Of a DNA stretch of 64,000 nt, positions 54,501 through 61,103 are shown piece by piece. The position numbers were made by a program, and so were the translations under genes. Below the pieces are notes generated by a model that was given only the letters and a program-made list of their open reading frames with translations, was not told the origin of the DNA and searched no databases. Origin of the DNA: JAGXTF01 sp044224315. Lineage in GTDB: Bacteria; Bacteroidota; Bacteroidia; NS11-12g; UBA955. The DNA lies in assembly GCA_044224315.1 (NCBI GenBank), contig JBGAKR010000003.1, positions 62,001-126,000 of the forward strand, written 5' to 3'. The number at the start of each line of letters is the position of its first letter. Within the stretch, counting starts at the first letter, position 1.

Positions 54501-54628
54501 GCCAATATTTGACCACTGTTATTGCGGGCAATGGCTTGGTAACTGATTTTTTGAGGGGTTTGGGATTGGGCAGATTGGCTAAGCAGTGTAAAACCTGCAA
54601 CAGCTAATGCTTGTAGGAGTTTTTTCAT
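48584..54628 (-). CDS. Giant repeat fibre protein with C-terminal S74 intramolecular chaperone
   Basis: 2014 residues from ATG 54628; signal peptide residues 1-22 (VAGFTLLSQSAQSQ). Residues ~23-135: conserved head domain (KISYQAIARNNSGQILANQS). ~160-225: two GQVLKWNGTAWVP repeats. ~236-665: about 14-15 repeats of ~30 residues, core NELQTLSKxGGRI-LNQGGGT. ~733-1860: about 65 beta-roll repeats of 17 residues, NTAIGxxALxxNTTGxY, like YadA-type heads. ~1890-2014: Peptidase_S74-like domain with ASDVNLKSDI (Ser-Lys candidates) and a coiled coil, ending PSPAPSQAER. No T9SS domain. Probably trimeric surface fibre released by self-cleavage; that is inference. Confidence 0.9.
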   Translation of the reverse strand: MKKLLQALAVAGFTLLSQSAQSQTPQKISYQAIARNNSGQILANQSISLQISVIDNSAGGTVLYRERHGATTNQFGLFTINIGAGSVVLNSFTNINWGANPKFLKVEIDVSGGTSFTDMGTFQLLSVPYALYANQAKKADTATNATALLGGVAPSQINSGGASNGQVLKWNGTAWVPGWIDSTIDTDATLKGNGTSSNPVGLAQQGATNGQVLKWNGTAWVPATINIDDADANPSNELQTLSRNGGRISLNQGGGTVSLPDSSANNELQSISMSQTGSSKTLILSQGGGSVTFNTSDADSSTSNEIQTLSRSNGTVSLSKGGGNINLPDSSASNELQTLSKNGGRITLNQGGGTLFLNDSSSNNELQAISKSGNILTLSQGGGSVSIADGDSSTSNEIQTLSRSNGTVSLSKGGGSINLPDSSASNELQSLAISSGKGRITLSNGGGNVVLNDSSGTNELQTLSKTGGRISLNQGGGTVFLNDSSSTNELQTISKSGNTVTLSQGGGSFSVADADSSTSNEIQSLSLTKSGNSTKISISSGNSITFNTADQDSSNSNELQSLSISSGKGRITLSNGGGNVVLNDSSGTNELQTISKSGGRITLNQGGGTVFLNDSSSTNELQSLTKTGGRIILNQGGGTVFLNDSSSTNELQTISFSNDSLSLSQNGGKIKLPLNAYAWKTSGNSGTTSNNFIGTTDDQNLIFKRNNVKSGIIDSVSLNTGFGFRTLSGTATYSTAIGFKSQVSPSGANYNTSVGNRSMRDVTNGSQNTAIGSEAMSSLTSGNYNTAIGYNSLTTATTSSYNSALGASALSSNTSGSYNTAIGYNAQNSTTSGYYNTAIGAQSMVNNTTGYLNTVIGYSALNSNTSGFENIAIGSATLYSNSTGAYNIAIGNNSLSANTTGTYNYSIGSEALNSNTTGYYNIAIGYAALFYNTTGTENFAMGHSSLYRNTTGGNNIAVGNSALGNNRTGNYNTTMGYYAMYGNKTGNYNLSVGSWAGYANTQGSNNVNIGYNAGYYDTSGGGNTLAGSYAGFFNSNGNYNTGFGANALYYNKSSGMTAVGYYALSSNTTGIENVALGYEALTLNSTGQDNTAAGFQALRNNTTGSYNTAMGLGASVSNSTGQYNASFGYYSLAASSGSSYNTAMGAYSLNQTSTGGNNTGIGYSALGNNSTGNNNSAVGYQALYNSTTSPYNTAMGVQSLYGSNTVGYNTAFGYRSLYSNTSGDGSVGVGFQALMNNTTGVANTAVGFSALNNNTTGYVNTAIGANSLYSVTSGIANTAVGNSAGYYLTTGSNIVAIGASALQNNTSGSSNTAVGAYAMQNNTTGGNNTTLGLQAGYGLTTGNNNTAVGTSTMLASTTASQNTAVGSSALSKPTGNNNTGLGYNALTNNTSGSQNTVTGSGGMQNTSTAQDNTGAGFQVLYNNSTGSYNTAEGSFAMYSNTSGKNNAASGFEALKNNTTGSGNVAIGIRALYYSDVKSNNIAIGDSALYYNGTGGAFSHESIRNVAVGSKALYANTYGYDNTALGFNALISNNSGQNNTAVGSKAADATTSGSNITAVGYAALSSNSTGINSTAIGTEALTSATGSRNTGVGYRVLFSQTTGTDNTAVGSEALRSNTASGNSALGVSSLYSNTSGNLNVAVGYQSAYNNTTGSTNSVLGYQALYTNNSGGGHAVFGYQSLYANTSGSFNSAFGISTLRSNTTGNYNVALGGNALYSNVGGNASVAVGHEAMYYAYNSTTGNYMYNVAVGYEALMGSSTPSSNSGTSNTAVGAFSLYSASSGGYNSAFGNNSLSSTTTGTHNVAVGYNTLTSNTTGTTLTAIGALSNVSSGNLSNASAIGYGASVDGSNRMSFGNTSVTGWYFGRSSFSAGSIALQVGSSASNGNGAYLTTGGTWTNASDVNLKSDITALNNQDILNRVMQLDISRWKYTGTEEYHIGPMAQQFYNLFNTGINNTSISTIDPAGVALKAIQAQQDIINNQKQQIAEQLKMIQDLQTAVKALQTAQPSPAPSQAER
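49050..52440 (-). repeat. In-frame 51-bp repeats, about 65 units
   Basis: Codes for the 17-residue NTAIG units of the fibre. Units are diverged at DNA level (roughly 60-80% by eye), so old and not a recent expansion. A replication or assembly slippage risk. Confidence 0.85.
52620..53925 (-). repeat. In-frame ~90-bp repeats, about 14-15 units
   Basis: Codes for the ELQTLS/NQGGGT units. Some neighbours are almost identical (for example around 52680-52860), suggesting more recent duplication here than in the 51-bp array. Confidence 0.85.
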
Positions 54629-55017
54629 ATAGATTTTGCGTAGATCTGAAAGCAAATATCGAAAATTATTGTCTAAAATTAAAGACGCATAAAAATTGTG
54701 TGGATATTAGAAGTTTGTGTTTATACCCAACGATAACTTAATCAGCTCTTTCATTGGGTTGGGTAATTCCGGTTTTGTTATTTCGTAAATCGGATTTACG
54801 TTTTTGTTTAGTGAAAATACTTTTTTAGTAAGTGCTTATCTGGCAGCAGGATAAATGCGGATTCAATTCATTTCTTTTTAATTTAAAATTAATTTAATCA
54901 AGTATAAAACCGATTAAATGGTACTAAGCAAATTCCATATTCCTTTAAATTGAAAAAAATAATCAAAGTCTGGCATTTTTTTCTTTGTCTGGTATGGCTT
55001 TTATGGCGTAAAACTCT

Positions 55018-55025
55018 TATTTTTG
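55018..55025 (+). promoter_or_regulatory. -7 box TATTTTTG of rpsA
   Basis: Exact TAnnTTTG, 29 nt before the TTG start. Confidence 0.5.
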
Positions 55026-55035
55026 CCGCCCATTC

Positions 55036-55045
55036 AAAGGAGGAA
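55036..55045 (+). promoter_or_regulatory. Strong Shine-Dalgarno AAAGGAGGAA before a TTG start
   Basis: AGGAGG (55038-55043) ends 10 nt before the TTG at 55054. Such a strong site is rare in this window, where most genes have none, and it decides the start since no in-frame ATG/GTG lies near. Confidence 0.7.
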
Positions 55046-55053
55046 CCCTCACA

Positions 55054-57294
55054 TTGAGTAACGAAGAAATCACAAACAACACCGAAGAAACCGTTGATAA
55101 CGGTGCTCCGGTAACCACGCCCGAAACCACGCCTGTAGCGGAAGAACAGGTGGTTTCTGAACCTAAAAATTCCACTTCCAAAAAAGCAAAATCTGTAGCC
55201 ACCGAAACTGCAACATCACACGATGATTTCGATTGGGAAGCCGACGAAGCCGGTTTCCAAAGCTATTCTAAAGATGAACGCAAAAAGTTAGAAGACTCCT
55301 ACATTCAGTCTTTCTCTCCTGTTAACGAAAAAGAAGTTGTTAAAGGCCGCATTGTGGCTATGAACGACAAAGATGTGGTAATTAACATCGGCTTTAAAAG
55401 CGATGGACTGGTATCACGTCAGGAGTTCCGCGACTTACCCGATCTGAAAGTGGGTGATGAAGTAGACGTATTTGTAGATACTGCGGAAGATGCAATGGGT
55501 CAACTGATCCTGAGCCGCCGCAAAGCCATGCAGGAAACTGCCTGGGATAAAATTATTGAAGCTCACAATGCCGATATGATTTGCACCGGTTACGTGAGAA
55601 GCCGCACCAAAGGTGGTTTGGTAGTTGATGTATTTGGCATCGATACCTTCCTGCCTGGTTCGCAAATTGATACCAAGCCTGTGCGTGATTACGACCAGTA
55701 TGTAGGTAAACACATGGATTTCAAAATTGTGAAAATCAATGATGTTTACAAAAACGTAGTGGTATCGCACAAAGCACTGATTGAAGATGATATTGAAGCA
55801 CAGAAATCCGAAATTCTGGGCCGCCTTGAAAAAGGTCAGGTTCTGGAAGGTGTGGTTAAAAACATGACCAGCTTTGGTGTGTTTGTTGACCTGGGCGGAA
55901 TTGATGGCTTGCTGCATATCACCGATATCAGCTGGGGCCGTATCAACCACCCCGAGGAGGTGTTGAAACTGGACGACCATATTAATGTGGTAATCCTGGA
56001 TTTCGACGACAACAAAAAACGTATCTCTTTGGGTCTGAAACAGCTTACTCCTCACCCATGGGATAACCTTACTGCCGATATCGAAGAAGGTACCAAAGTA
56101 AGTGGTAAAGTAGTATCTGTTGCCGACTACGGTGCATTTATCGAAATTAAACCCGGTGTTGAAGGTTTGGTTCACGTAAGTGAAATGAGCTGGAGCAGCC
56201 ACCTGCGCAACCCATCTGAATACCTGAAAGTAGGCGATGATGTGGAAGCTGTAGTATTGGCCCTGGATCGCACCGAGCATAAAATGAGCCTGGGTATTAA
56301 ACAGCTTACCGCTGATCCCTGGGTGGATATCGAAGCCAAATACCCAATCGGTAGCAAGCACTCAGGTGTGGTTAAAAACCTTACCTCTTATGGCTTGTTC
56401 CTTGAATTGGAAGAAGGAATCGACGGACTGGTACACGTATCTGACCTCAGCTGGAACAAAAAAATCAAGCATCCAAGCGAATTTACCAAAAAAGGCGAAA
56501 AACTGGATGTTATTGTACTGGAAGTGGACAAAGAAAACCGCCGCCTGAGCCTGGGTCACAAACAACTGGAAGAAAACCCATGGGATACTTTCGAAACCAT
56601 ATTCACAGTAGGTTCTGAACACGAAGGAACTGTAATGAGTATTGGCGACAAAGGTGTGAACGTGCAGTTGCAGTATGGTTTGGAAGCTTTTGCTCCATCA
56701 CGCCATATGAAAAAGGCCGACAACAAATTGCCTAAAGAAGACGAAACCCTGCAATTCGAGATTATTGAGTTTAACAAAGATGCCAAACGTATCATTGTTT
56801 CTCACACCAATACCTGGAAAGCTGCAGAGAAAGCCAAAAACGAAGTGGAAGATAAGAAACGCGATGCCGCACGTAAAAATGCAAGCAAAGTGGTTAAGAA
56901 AATCAACCAAAGCGCACAGGCTACTACTTTAGGTGATATGGATGCATTGAGTGAACTGCGTGCTCAGTTTGAAAAAGCTGAAAAAGGTGGCAAAAAAGAA
57001 ACCAAAGCGGAAGCTAAGGTTGAAGCCCCCGCTGCTGAAGACACCACTGCAGAAACTACCGAAGAAAAACCAGCGAAAAAAACCAAAGCAGCCAAAACCG
57101 GTGATGATCTGAAAGTGATCAATGGTGTTGGTCCTGCCTTTGAAAAACGCCTGAATGCATTGGGTATTCATACCTATGCCGATTTAATCGCCCTTACCGA
57201 CGAGAAAATTGCCGAACTGGAACAGCAAGATAGCATGACCAGCCTGGAACAATGGCACGCCTGGATCGAAGAAGCTAAAACTTTACAAGCCTAA
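55054..57294 (+). CDS. rpsA: Ribosomal protein S1 with C-terminal helix-hairpin-helix extension
   Basis: 746 residues, TTG start. Acidic N-terminal tail (~1-85), then six S1/OB domains: GRIVAMNDKDVVINIGFKSD, GYVRSRTKGGLVVDVFGIDT, GVVKNMTSFGVFVDLGGIDG, GKVVSVADYGAFIEIKPGVE, GVVKNLTSYGLFLELEEGID and GTVMSIGDKGVNVQLQYGLE. Beyond the usual ~600 residues is a Lys/Ala/Glu linker and, from about residue 685, a helix-hairpin-helix unit (LKVINGVGPAFEKRLNALGI) like that on Bacteroidota L21. It brings mRNA to the 30S subunit. Shine-Dalgarno and terminator (57320) flank it. Confidence 0.95.
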   Translation: MSNEEITNNTEETVDNGAPVTTPETTPVAEEQVVSEPKNSTSKKAKSVATETATSHDDFDWEADEAGFQSYSKDERKKLEDSYIQSFSPVNEKEVVKGRIVAMNDKDVVINIGFKSDGLVSRQEFRDLPDLKVGDEVDVFVDTAEDAMGQLILSRRKAMQETAWDKIIEAHNADMICTGYVRSRTKGGLVVDVFGIDTFLPGSQIDTKPVRDYDQYVGKHMDFKIVKINDVYKNVVVSHKALIEDDIEAQKSEILGRLEKGQVLEGVVKNMTSFGVFVDLGGIDGLLHITDISWGRINHPEEVLKLDDHINVVILDFDDNKKRISLGLKQLTPHPWDNLTADIEEGTKVSGKVVSVADYGAFIEIKPGVEGLVHVSEMSWSSHLRNPSEYLKVGDDVEAVVLALDRTEHKMSLGIKQLTADPWVDIEAKYPIGSKHSGVVKNLTSYGLFLELEEGIDGLVHVSDLSWNKKIKHPSEFTKKGEKLDVIVLEVDKENRRLSLGHKQLEENPWDTFETIFTVGSEHEGTVMSIGDKGVNVQLQYGLEAFAPSRHMKKADNKLPKEDETLQFEIIEFNKDAKRIIVSHTNTWKAAEKAKNEVEDKKRDAARKNASKVVKKINQSAQATTLGDMDALSELRAQFEKAEKGGKKETKAEAKVEAPAAEDTTAETTEEKPAKKTKAAKTGDDLKVINGVGPAFEKRLNALGIHTYADLIALTDEKIAELEQQDSMTSLEQWHAWIEEAKTLQA

Positions 57295-57319
57295 GCTTCA
57301 TCGCAATCTGAAATTATCT

Positions 57320-57348
57320 GAAAAGCCCCTGCATTGCAGGGGCTTTTC
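57320..57348 (+). terminator. Rho-independent terminator of rpsA
   Basis: GAAAAGCCCCTGC (57320-57332) pairs perfectly with GCAGGGGCTTTTC (57336-57348) around ATT, then T run. Confidence 0.92.
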
Positions 57349-57373
57349 TGTTTTTAAACTTAAGGGAATTAGA

Positions 57374-58132
57374 TTATTTAACCGCTTTAATGGCATCTAC
57401 CAGCAAAGCCTGGTTTTCTACCATGGGCCAGTGCCCGCAACCCGGCAATGGAATTACTTGGAAGTTGGGGTGGGCTGCTACTGCTTTTTCGGCAAATCGC
57501 AGCGGACTGCCAGGGTTAAACATCTGGTTGGGTATCAACGGGTCGTTGGTGCCAAATAAAACGCTTACAGGGCATTGCACGCGGTTTAACAGCTCCTTTA
57601 CCGGTCGGTCCATCATGCTTTGGGTATATTGGCGTATGATAGAGGCAGAAGGCAGGCTGGCAAGTTCTTTAATTTCCGTTCCCTTTAAAGCGGGTGCAAA
57701 CAGGTTGTGAAACAGGCTGCCCAACTGCAGGGTATTCATAATCAGTTGCTTCTGGTAATCCTCAAACAATTCAAGCCCCGCGGGTGAAATCAGTATTTCA
57801 GACCTCACATCTTCGGGGTAAATAATGGCATAGAGAATGGCTACTTGTCCGCCCAAAGAATGCCCGCAGATGAGGGGTTTTTCGATGCCAAAATGGGTTA
57901 AAATAGTGCGCAATCCCAAGGCTATTTGGTAAACGTCTATTTCTCCATTGGGCTCTGCTGAGCCTCCATGCCCAGGGAATTCGGGTATAAAAATACGTTT
58001 GCCAGGAAAGGCTTTCAGCAAAAATTCACCATAAGCGGCATGGGCTGCCAAACCATGTAAAAATACAACCGCATCGCCGGTACCCCCGGTGTCATAAATG
58101 CTGATTTGATTATGAATGCTATGCTTAAACAC
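57374..58132 (-). CDS. Alpha/beta hydrolase
   Basis: 252 residues with the full hydrolase-fold triad: nucleophile Ser in GHSLGGQ, acid in FGTNDPLIPN, His in PGCGHWPMVEN. Oxyanion motif VVFLHGLAAHAAYGEFLLKA. Substrate not evident. Proximity to the PHA genes permits a role in depolymerisation or fatty-acid metabolism, but it has its own exact -7 box (TACCTTTG, 58149-58156) and GTG start. Confidence 0.85.
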   Translation of the reverse strand: MFKHSIHNQISIYDTGGTGDAVVFLHGLAAHAAYGEFLLKAFPGKRIFIPEFPGHGGSAEPNGEIDVYQIALGLRTILTHFGIEKPLICGHSLGGQVAILYAIIYPEDVRSEILISPAGLELFEDYQKQLIMNTLQLGSLFHNLFAPALKGTEIKELASLPSASIIRQYTQSMMDRPVKELLNRVQCPVSVLFGTNDPLIPNQMFNPGSPLRFAEKAVAAHPNFQVIPLPGCGHWPMVENQALLVDAIKAVK

Positions 58133-58148
58133 GGTTTTTTGGAATACG

Positions 58149-58156
58149 CAAAGGTA
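58149..58156 (-). promoter_or_regulatory. -7 box TACCTTTG of the hydrolase gene
   Basis: Exact TAnnTTTG on the minus strand, 16 nt before the GTG at 58132. Confidence 0.5.
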
Positions 58157-58206
58157 GGTACAAAGCAGGGATGCCAGCTCTTGGCGGTTTAATTATAGAG
58201 GCAAAA

Positions 58207-58232
58207 AAAAATCACCCCGAAAGGTGATTTTT
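58207..58232 (-). terminator. Terminator of phaC
   Basis: AAAAATCACC (58207-58216) pairs with GGTGATTTTT (58223-58232). Placed right after the phaC stop. Confidence 0.85.
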
Positions 58233-58253
58233 ATCAATATTTTGAATTCCGAT

Positions 58254-59300
58254 TTAGCTGCGGTCTTTCACCCAAGAGGCTACTTTCGGAGCCAGTTCTT
58301 TTTGTGATTTTCCGCCTACAAACACACCGATGTGGCCACCAGGGAATGCATATACTTCTTTGTCTTTGCTGCCCACTTTGTCCATAATGGCAGTGGTACT
58401 TTCATTTGGAATAATATTGTCTTCGGTGGCGTAAACATTCAGGAAAGGCATGCTCAGGTTTTTGAGATTTACCGCACGTCCACCCAGTTCAAATTCACCT
58501 TTGATCAGCTTATTGTCGCGGAAAAGGTCTTTGATGTATTTACGAAACATTTCGCCGGCGATATCAGGGCAATCGTTTTTCCATTTTTCCATGCGCATAA
58601 AGTTCATTAACTTGTCTTTATCCTGCAGGCTGTCCATCACACCAAAGTATTTGCTAATGTCCATACTGGGTTTCAGCATACCAAAACCTGCATTGAGCAT
58701 GTCGGCGGGGATAATTCCCAGATTGTCTACCATAGCATCTACATCAATATCTTTGGTCCAGCGGTACAGCATGCAGCTGTTGGTGCTGAAATCAAATGGA
58801 GCTACATAGGTAGTCAGCGATTGCAATTTTTGGGGATATAATGCAGCGTAGATGGTAAAAAAGGTACCACCCTGGCAAATGCCCATGGCGTGGATTTTAT
58901 CATTTTTGGTGGTTTTGCGGATATAGTCTACCGCATCATTCAAATACCCGTCGATATAATCTTCCATGGTAAGGTATTGATCCTGGCGGGTAGGGTAGCC
59001 CCAGTCCATAATATATAGGTCCAATCCTTCTTCCATCAGTTTTTTAACCAAGCTGCGGTCGGGTTGTAAATCCAGCACATCGTGGCGGTTTAACAAGGCA
59101 AAAGAAACCAATACCGGAATTTTGCAGGTAGCCTTATCGTTGTGATAATGGTATAGTTTTACCAAATCGTTTTGCCAAACCAGTTCTTTGGGGCTGGTGG
59201 CTATTTCTACCGATTCCATATCCTGCAGGGTTTTATAACCTTCTACCAGGGTTTGGCTGGTTTTCATCAATTCGTTGTTGATATCAGCAATTCTGTTCAT
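58254..59300 (-). CDS. phaC: Poly(3-hydroxyalkanoate) synthase, class III, PhaC subunit
   Basis: 348 residues, as expected for class III. Polymerises 3-hydroxyacyl-CoA at the granule surface together with PhaE. Catalytic Cys142 in the lipase-like box GICQGG, Asp294 in YATEDNIIPNES and His323 in PGGHIGVFVG are all present. The product is probably poly(3-hydroxybutyrate), by family. Lies downstream of phaE but behind a terminator-like hairpin (59321-59346). Confidence 0.95.
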   Translation of the reverse strand: MNRIADINNELMKTSQTLVEGYKTLQDMESVEIATSPKELVWQNDLVKLYHYHNDKATCKIPVLVSFALLNRHDVLDLQPDRSLVKKLMEEGLDLYIMDWGYPTRQDQYLTMEDYIDGYLNDAVDYIRKTTKNDKIHAMGICQGGTFFTIYAALYPQKLQSLTTYVAPFDFSTNSCMLYRWTKDIDVDAMVDNLGIIPADMLNAGFGMLKPSMDISKYFGVMDSLQDKDKLMNFMRMEKWKNDCPDIAGEMFRKYIKDLFRDNKLIKGEFELGGRAVNLKNLSMPFLNVYATEDNIIPNESTTAIMDKVGSKDKEVYAFPGGHIGVFVGGKSQKELAPKVASWVKDRS

Positions 59301-59320
59301 GCGTTTTCAAATTTGAATAA

Positions 59321-59346
59321 AAAGCCCTTCGTTTCCAAAGGGCTTT
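59321..59346 (-). terminator. Terminator-like hairpin between phaE and phaC
   Basis: AAAGCCCTT (59321-59329) pairs with AAGGGCTTT (59338-59346); on the minus strand it ends in a T run. It should reduce read-through from phaE into phaC. Confidence 0.75.
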
Positions 59347-59368
59347 CGTTTTTATTTTTGATTGAAAA

Positions 59369-60733
59369 TTATTTAGTGGTTTTTTTAGCGGCAGGTTTGG
59401 TAGCAGCTTTGGCTTCGGTTACTTCCTCACCGTTGTTTTCCAGTTCTTTTTCCAGGGTACGAACGCGTTTTTTCAATTCATAAACGGTTTTGTAAAGTTC
59501 ATCCATTTCAGAACGTGGAACCAAAGGAACATTGGCAAACATACCTTCCATTTGGGCATCGATGGCACCTTTAATACGCAGACTTAAAGCGCTGGTTTCA
59601 GCCTGAATTTTAGAGAATTCTTCGGTTTCGAACAATTCTACAAAATACTTATCGCTGGTATTCAACCATTCTTTAAACATATCCTGCATGCTGTCGAAAG
59701 TTTTACCTTCCTGCATTTTGGCAGCCATGTTTAAACCCATTTGGTCCATAGCTTTTACACCGGTCACATAGGTCATGTATTGCATTTGTGAATTCAGAAT
59801 CTGGTAGCGATTCATCATATCCATAATGTTAGACATGGCTTCGGTATTTTTGGTGAAAGCATTGGGGGTAATCAGTTTTGCAAATGGAGCAAAAGCATTT
59901 TGCATTTGGTTGTACATATTGGTGTAATTGCTCAGCATTTCGGCAAAAATGTTATTGCCATTGGGCATAAATTGCTGAAACTGGGCACCCATGTTTTTGT
60001 ACATATCCATACCTTGTTTGCTGAAGTTTTGCATGCTTTCAGTCCACTGGGTTTGGGCATTGGTAAACATGTCTTTGGCACCGGCAGGCATAAAACCAAA
60101 GAAAGAATCCATAAACTCTTTATAAGCTTCTGGTTTCATCAGGTTTTTCATCATATCGGCGCTGAAGTTGTTCTTTTTCATGGCATCCATTACAGGGTTC
60201 CACAATTCGTAAAACTTCATGAAAGACTGGGTGTGGTTAAACAAACCTTCAAATACGTCTTTGGTACTTCCGTTGCCGGTAAAGTTGTTCATCATGCCTT
60301 TGTACATATCGGCAAATGATTTGTTCCAGTTGCCAAACATGTCCATGTTGGGCATGTTGTTCCACTGCATATTAAAAGGGTTGCTGTTCATTGAAGCGGT
60401 AAATTGTTTAAACCAATTATTGTTTTGGTTATAACTGTTTTGAAGGGCTTCGTATTGGGTTTTAAATAAATTTTCGTAAAAACTTTTCCAGTTGTTCATC
60501 CCCTCTGCAGCAGCTTGTTCAGCACTTTTCATACCTTCATTCTGGGTAGTATTTTTTACAAAATCCATTTGAAAATCCAACCACTTTTTGAAGAAATCCG
60601 AACCATTCTCCAAGGCTTGATTTACCTGGTCGTTGCTGGTGAATTTCTTAGCAGTTTCGTTCATAGATTCTGCCATTTTTTTTTGCGAATCCAAAATTGT
60701 TTCGTACCAATTTTGTGCTGATTTTGTATTCAT
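59369..60733 (-). CDS. phaE: PHA synthase class III, PhaE subunit
   Basis: 454 residues from ATG 60733. Activating subunit of class III PHA synthase. Helical, unusually rich in Met, Asn, Gln and Phe (for example FNMQWNNMPNMDMFGNW). The conserved PhaE C-terminus is present: PRSEMDELYKTVYELKKRVR TL (residues ~410-430), followed by an Ala/Lys-rich tail (AATKPAAKKTTK) like phasin/PhaM tails that touch DNA or granules. Longer than typical PhaE (~330-370). First gene of the synthase pair. Confidence 0.9.
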   Translation of the reverse strand: MNTKSAQNWYETILDSQKKMAESMNETAKKFTSNDQVNQALENGSDFFKKWLDFQMDFVKNTTQNEGMKSAEQAAAEGMNNWKSFYENLFKTQYEALQNSYNQNNNWFKQFTASMNSNPFNMQWNNMPNMDMFGNWNKSFADMYKGMMNNFTGNGSTKDVFEGLFNHTQSFMKFYELWNPVMDAMKKNNFSADMMKNLMKPEAYKEFMDSFFGFMPAGAKDMFTNAQTQWTESMQNFSKQGMDMYKNMGAQFQQFMPNGNNIFAEMLSNYTNMYNQMQNAFAPFAKLITPNAFTKNTEAMSNIMDMMNRYQILNSQMQYMTYVTGVKAMDQMGLNMAAKMQEGKTFDSMQDMFKEWLNTSDKYFVELFETEEFSKIQAETSALSLRIKGAIDAQMEGMFANVPLVPRSEMDELYKTVYELKKRVRTLEKELENNGEEVTEAKAATKPAAKKTTK

Positions 60734-60927
60734 TTTGTTTGTTGTTTGAGTGGGTCTGAAATTTGCTGCGAAATAACAAATTATTTTCGACCTGTACAAT
60801 AGTATTATCAAAAATAATCTAAAGGTAGCATTTTGGTTATCAAATCAAGGGTTATTCACAGGGTTTGAATTTTATAAATTATTGATAAGTAATAATATAA
60901 AATTTCATTTATGAGGATAACTTTTGG

Positions 60928-60946
60928 GGGTGACCTGGGTCACATT
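60928..60946. promoter_or_regulatory. Operator copy 1, GTGACC-TG-GGTCAC palindrome
   Basis: Core palindrome 60930-60943 within a 19-bp identical block GGGTGACCTGGGTCACATT. Lies between phaE and phaJ. Confidence 0.75.
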
Positions 60947-60979
60947 GGGCCGATTTTGGACGTTTTTTGGTTCGTTTTT

Positions 60980-60998
60980 GGGTGACCTGGGTCACATT
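60980..60998. promoter_or_regulatory. Operator copy 2, identical 19-bp block
   Basis: Core 60982-60995, starting exactly 52 bp after copy 1 (about five helical turns). 51 bp before the phaJ -33 element. Confidence 0.75.
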
Positions 60999-61046
60999 TT
61001 CTTCTCAAAATTGACCAAACCTTCGAAAAAATTGATGGAATTTGGG

Positions 61047-61076
61047 TTGTAAATTCATAAATAAAAATTACCTTTG
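61047..61076 (+). promoter_or_regulatory. phaJ promoter: TTG-N19-TACCTTTG
   Basis: -33 TTG at 61047-61049, 19-bp spacer, exact -7 TACCTTTG at 61069-61076; predicted start about 61081, leader about 23 nt. Confidence 0.7.
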
Positions 61077-61103
61077 CACCCACAAAAAAATAATTCAAAA
61101 AAA

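Larger units (their letters stand above)
54629..55053. other. 425-bp intergenic region with a perfect palindrome
   Basis: AT-rich divergent region between the fibre gene and rpsA. CGTAAATC (54784-54791) and GATTTACG (54793-54800) form a perfect 8-bp-arm palindrome around one G, followed by TTTTTG. No other gene or repeat seen. Confidence 0.6.

Noticed and set aside
55435..56361. 308-codon open frame antisense to rpsA
   Set aside because: Its composition mirrors the sense gene's codon bias, it has no start context or domain, and the sense strand codes S1 without doubt.
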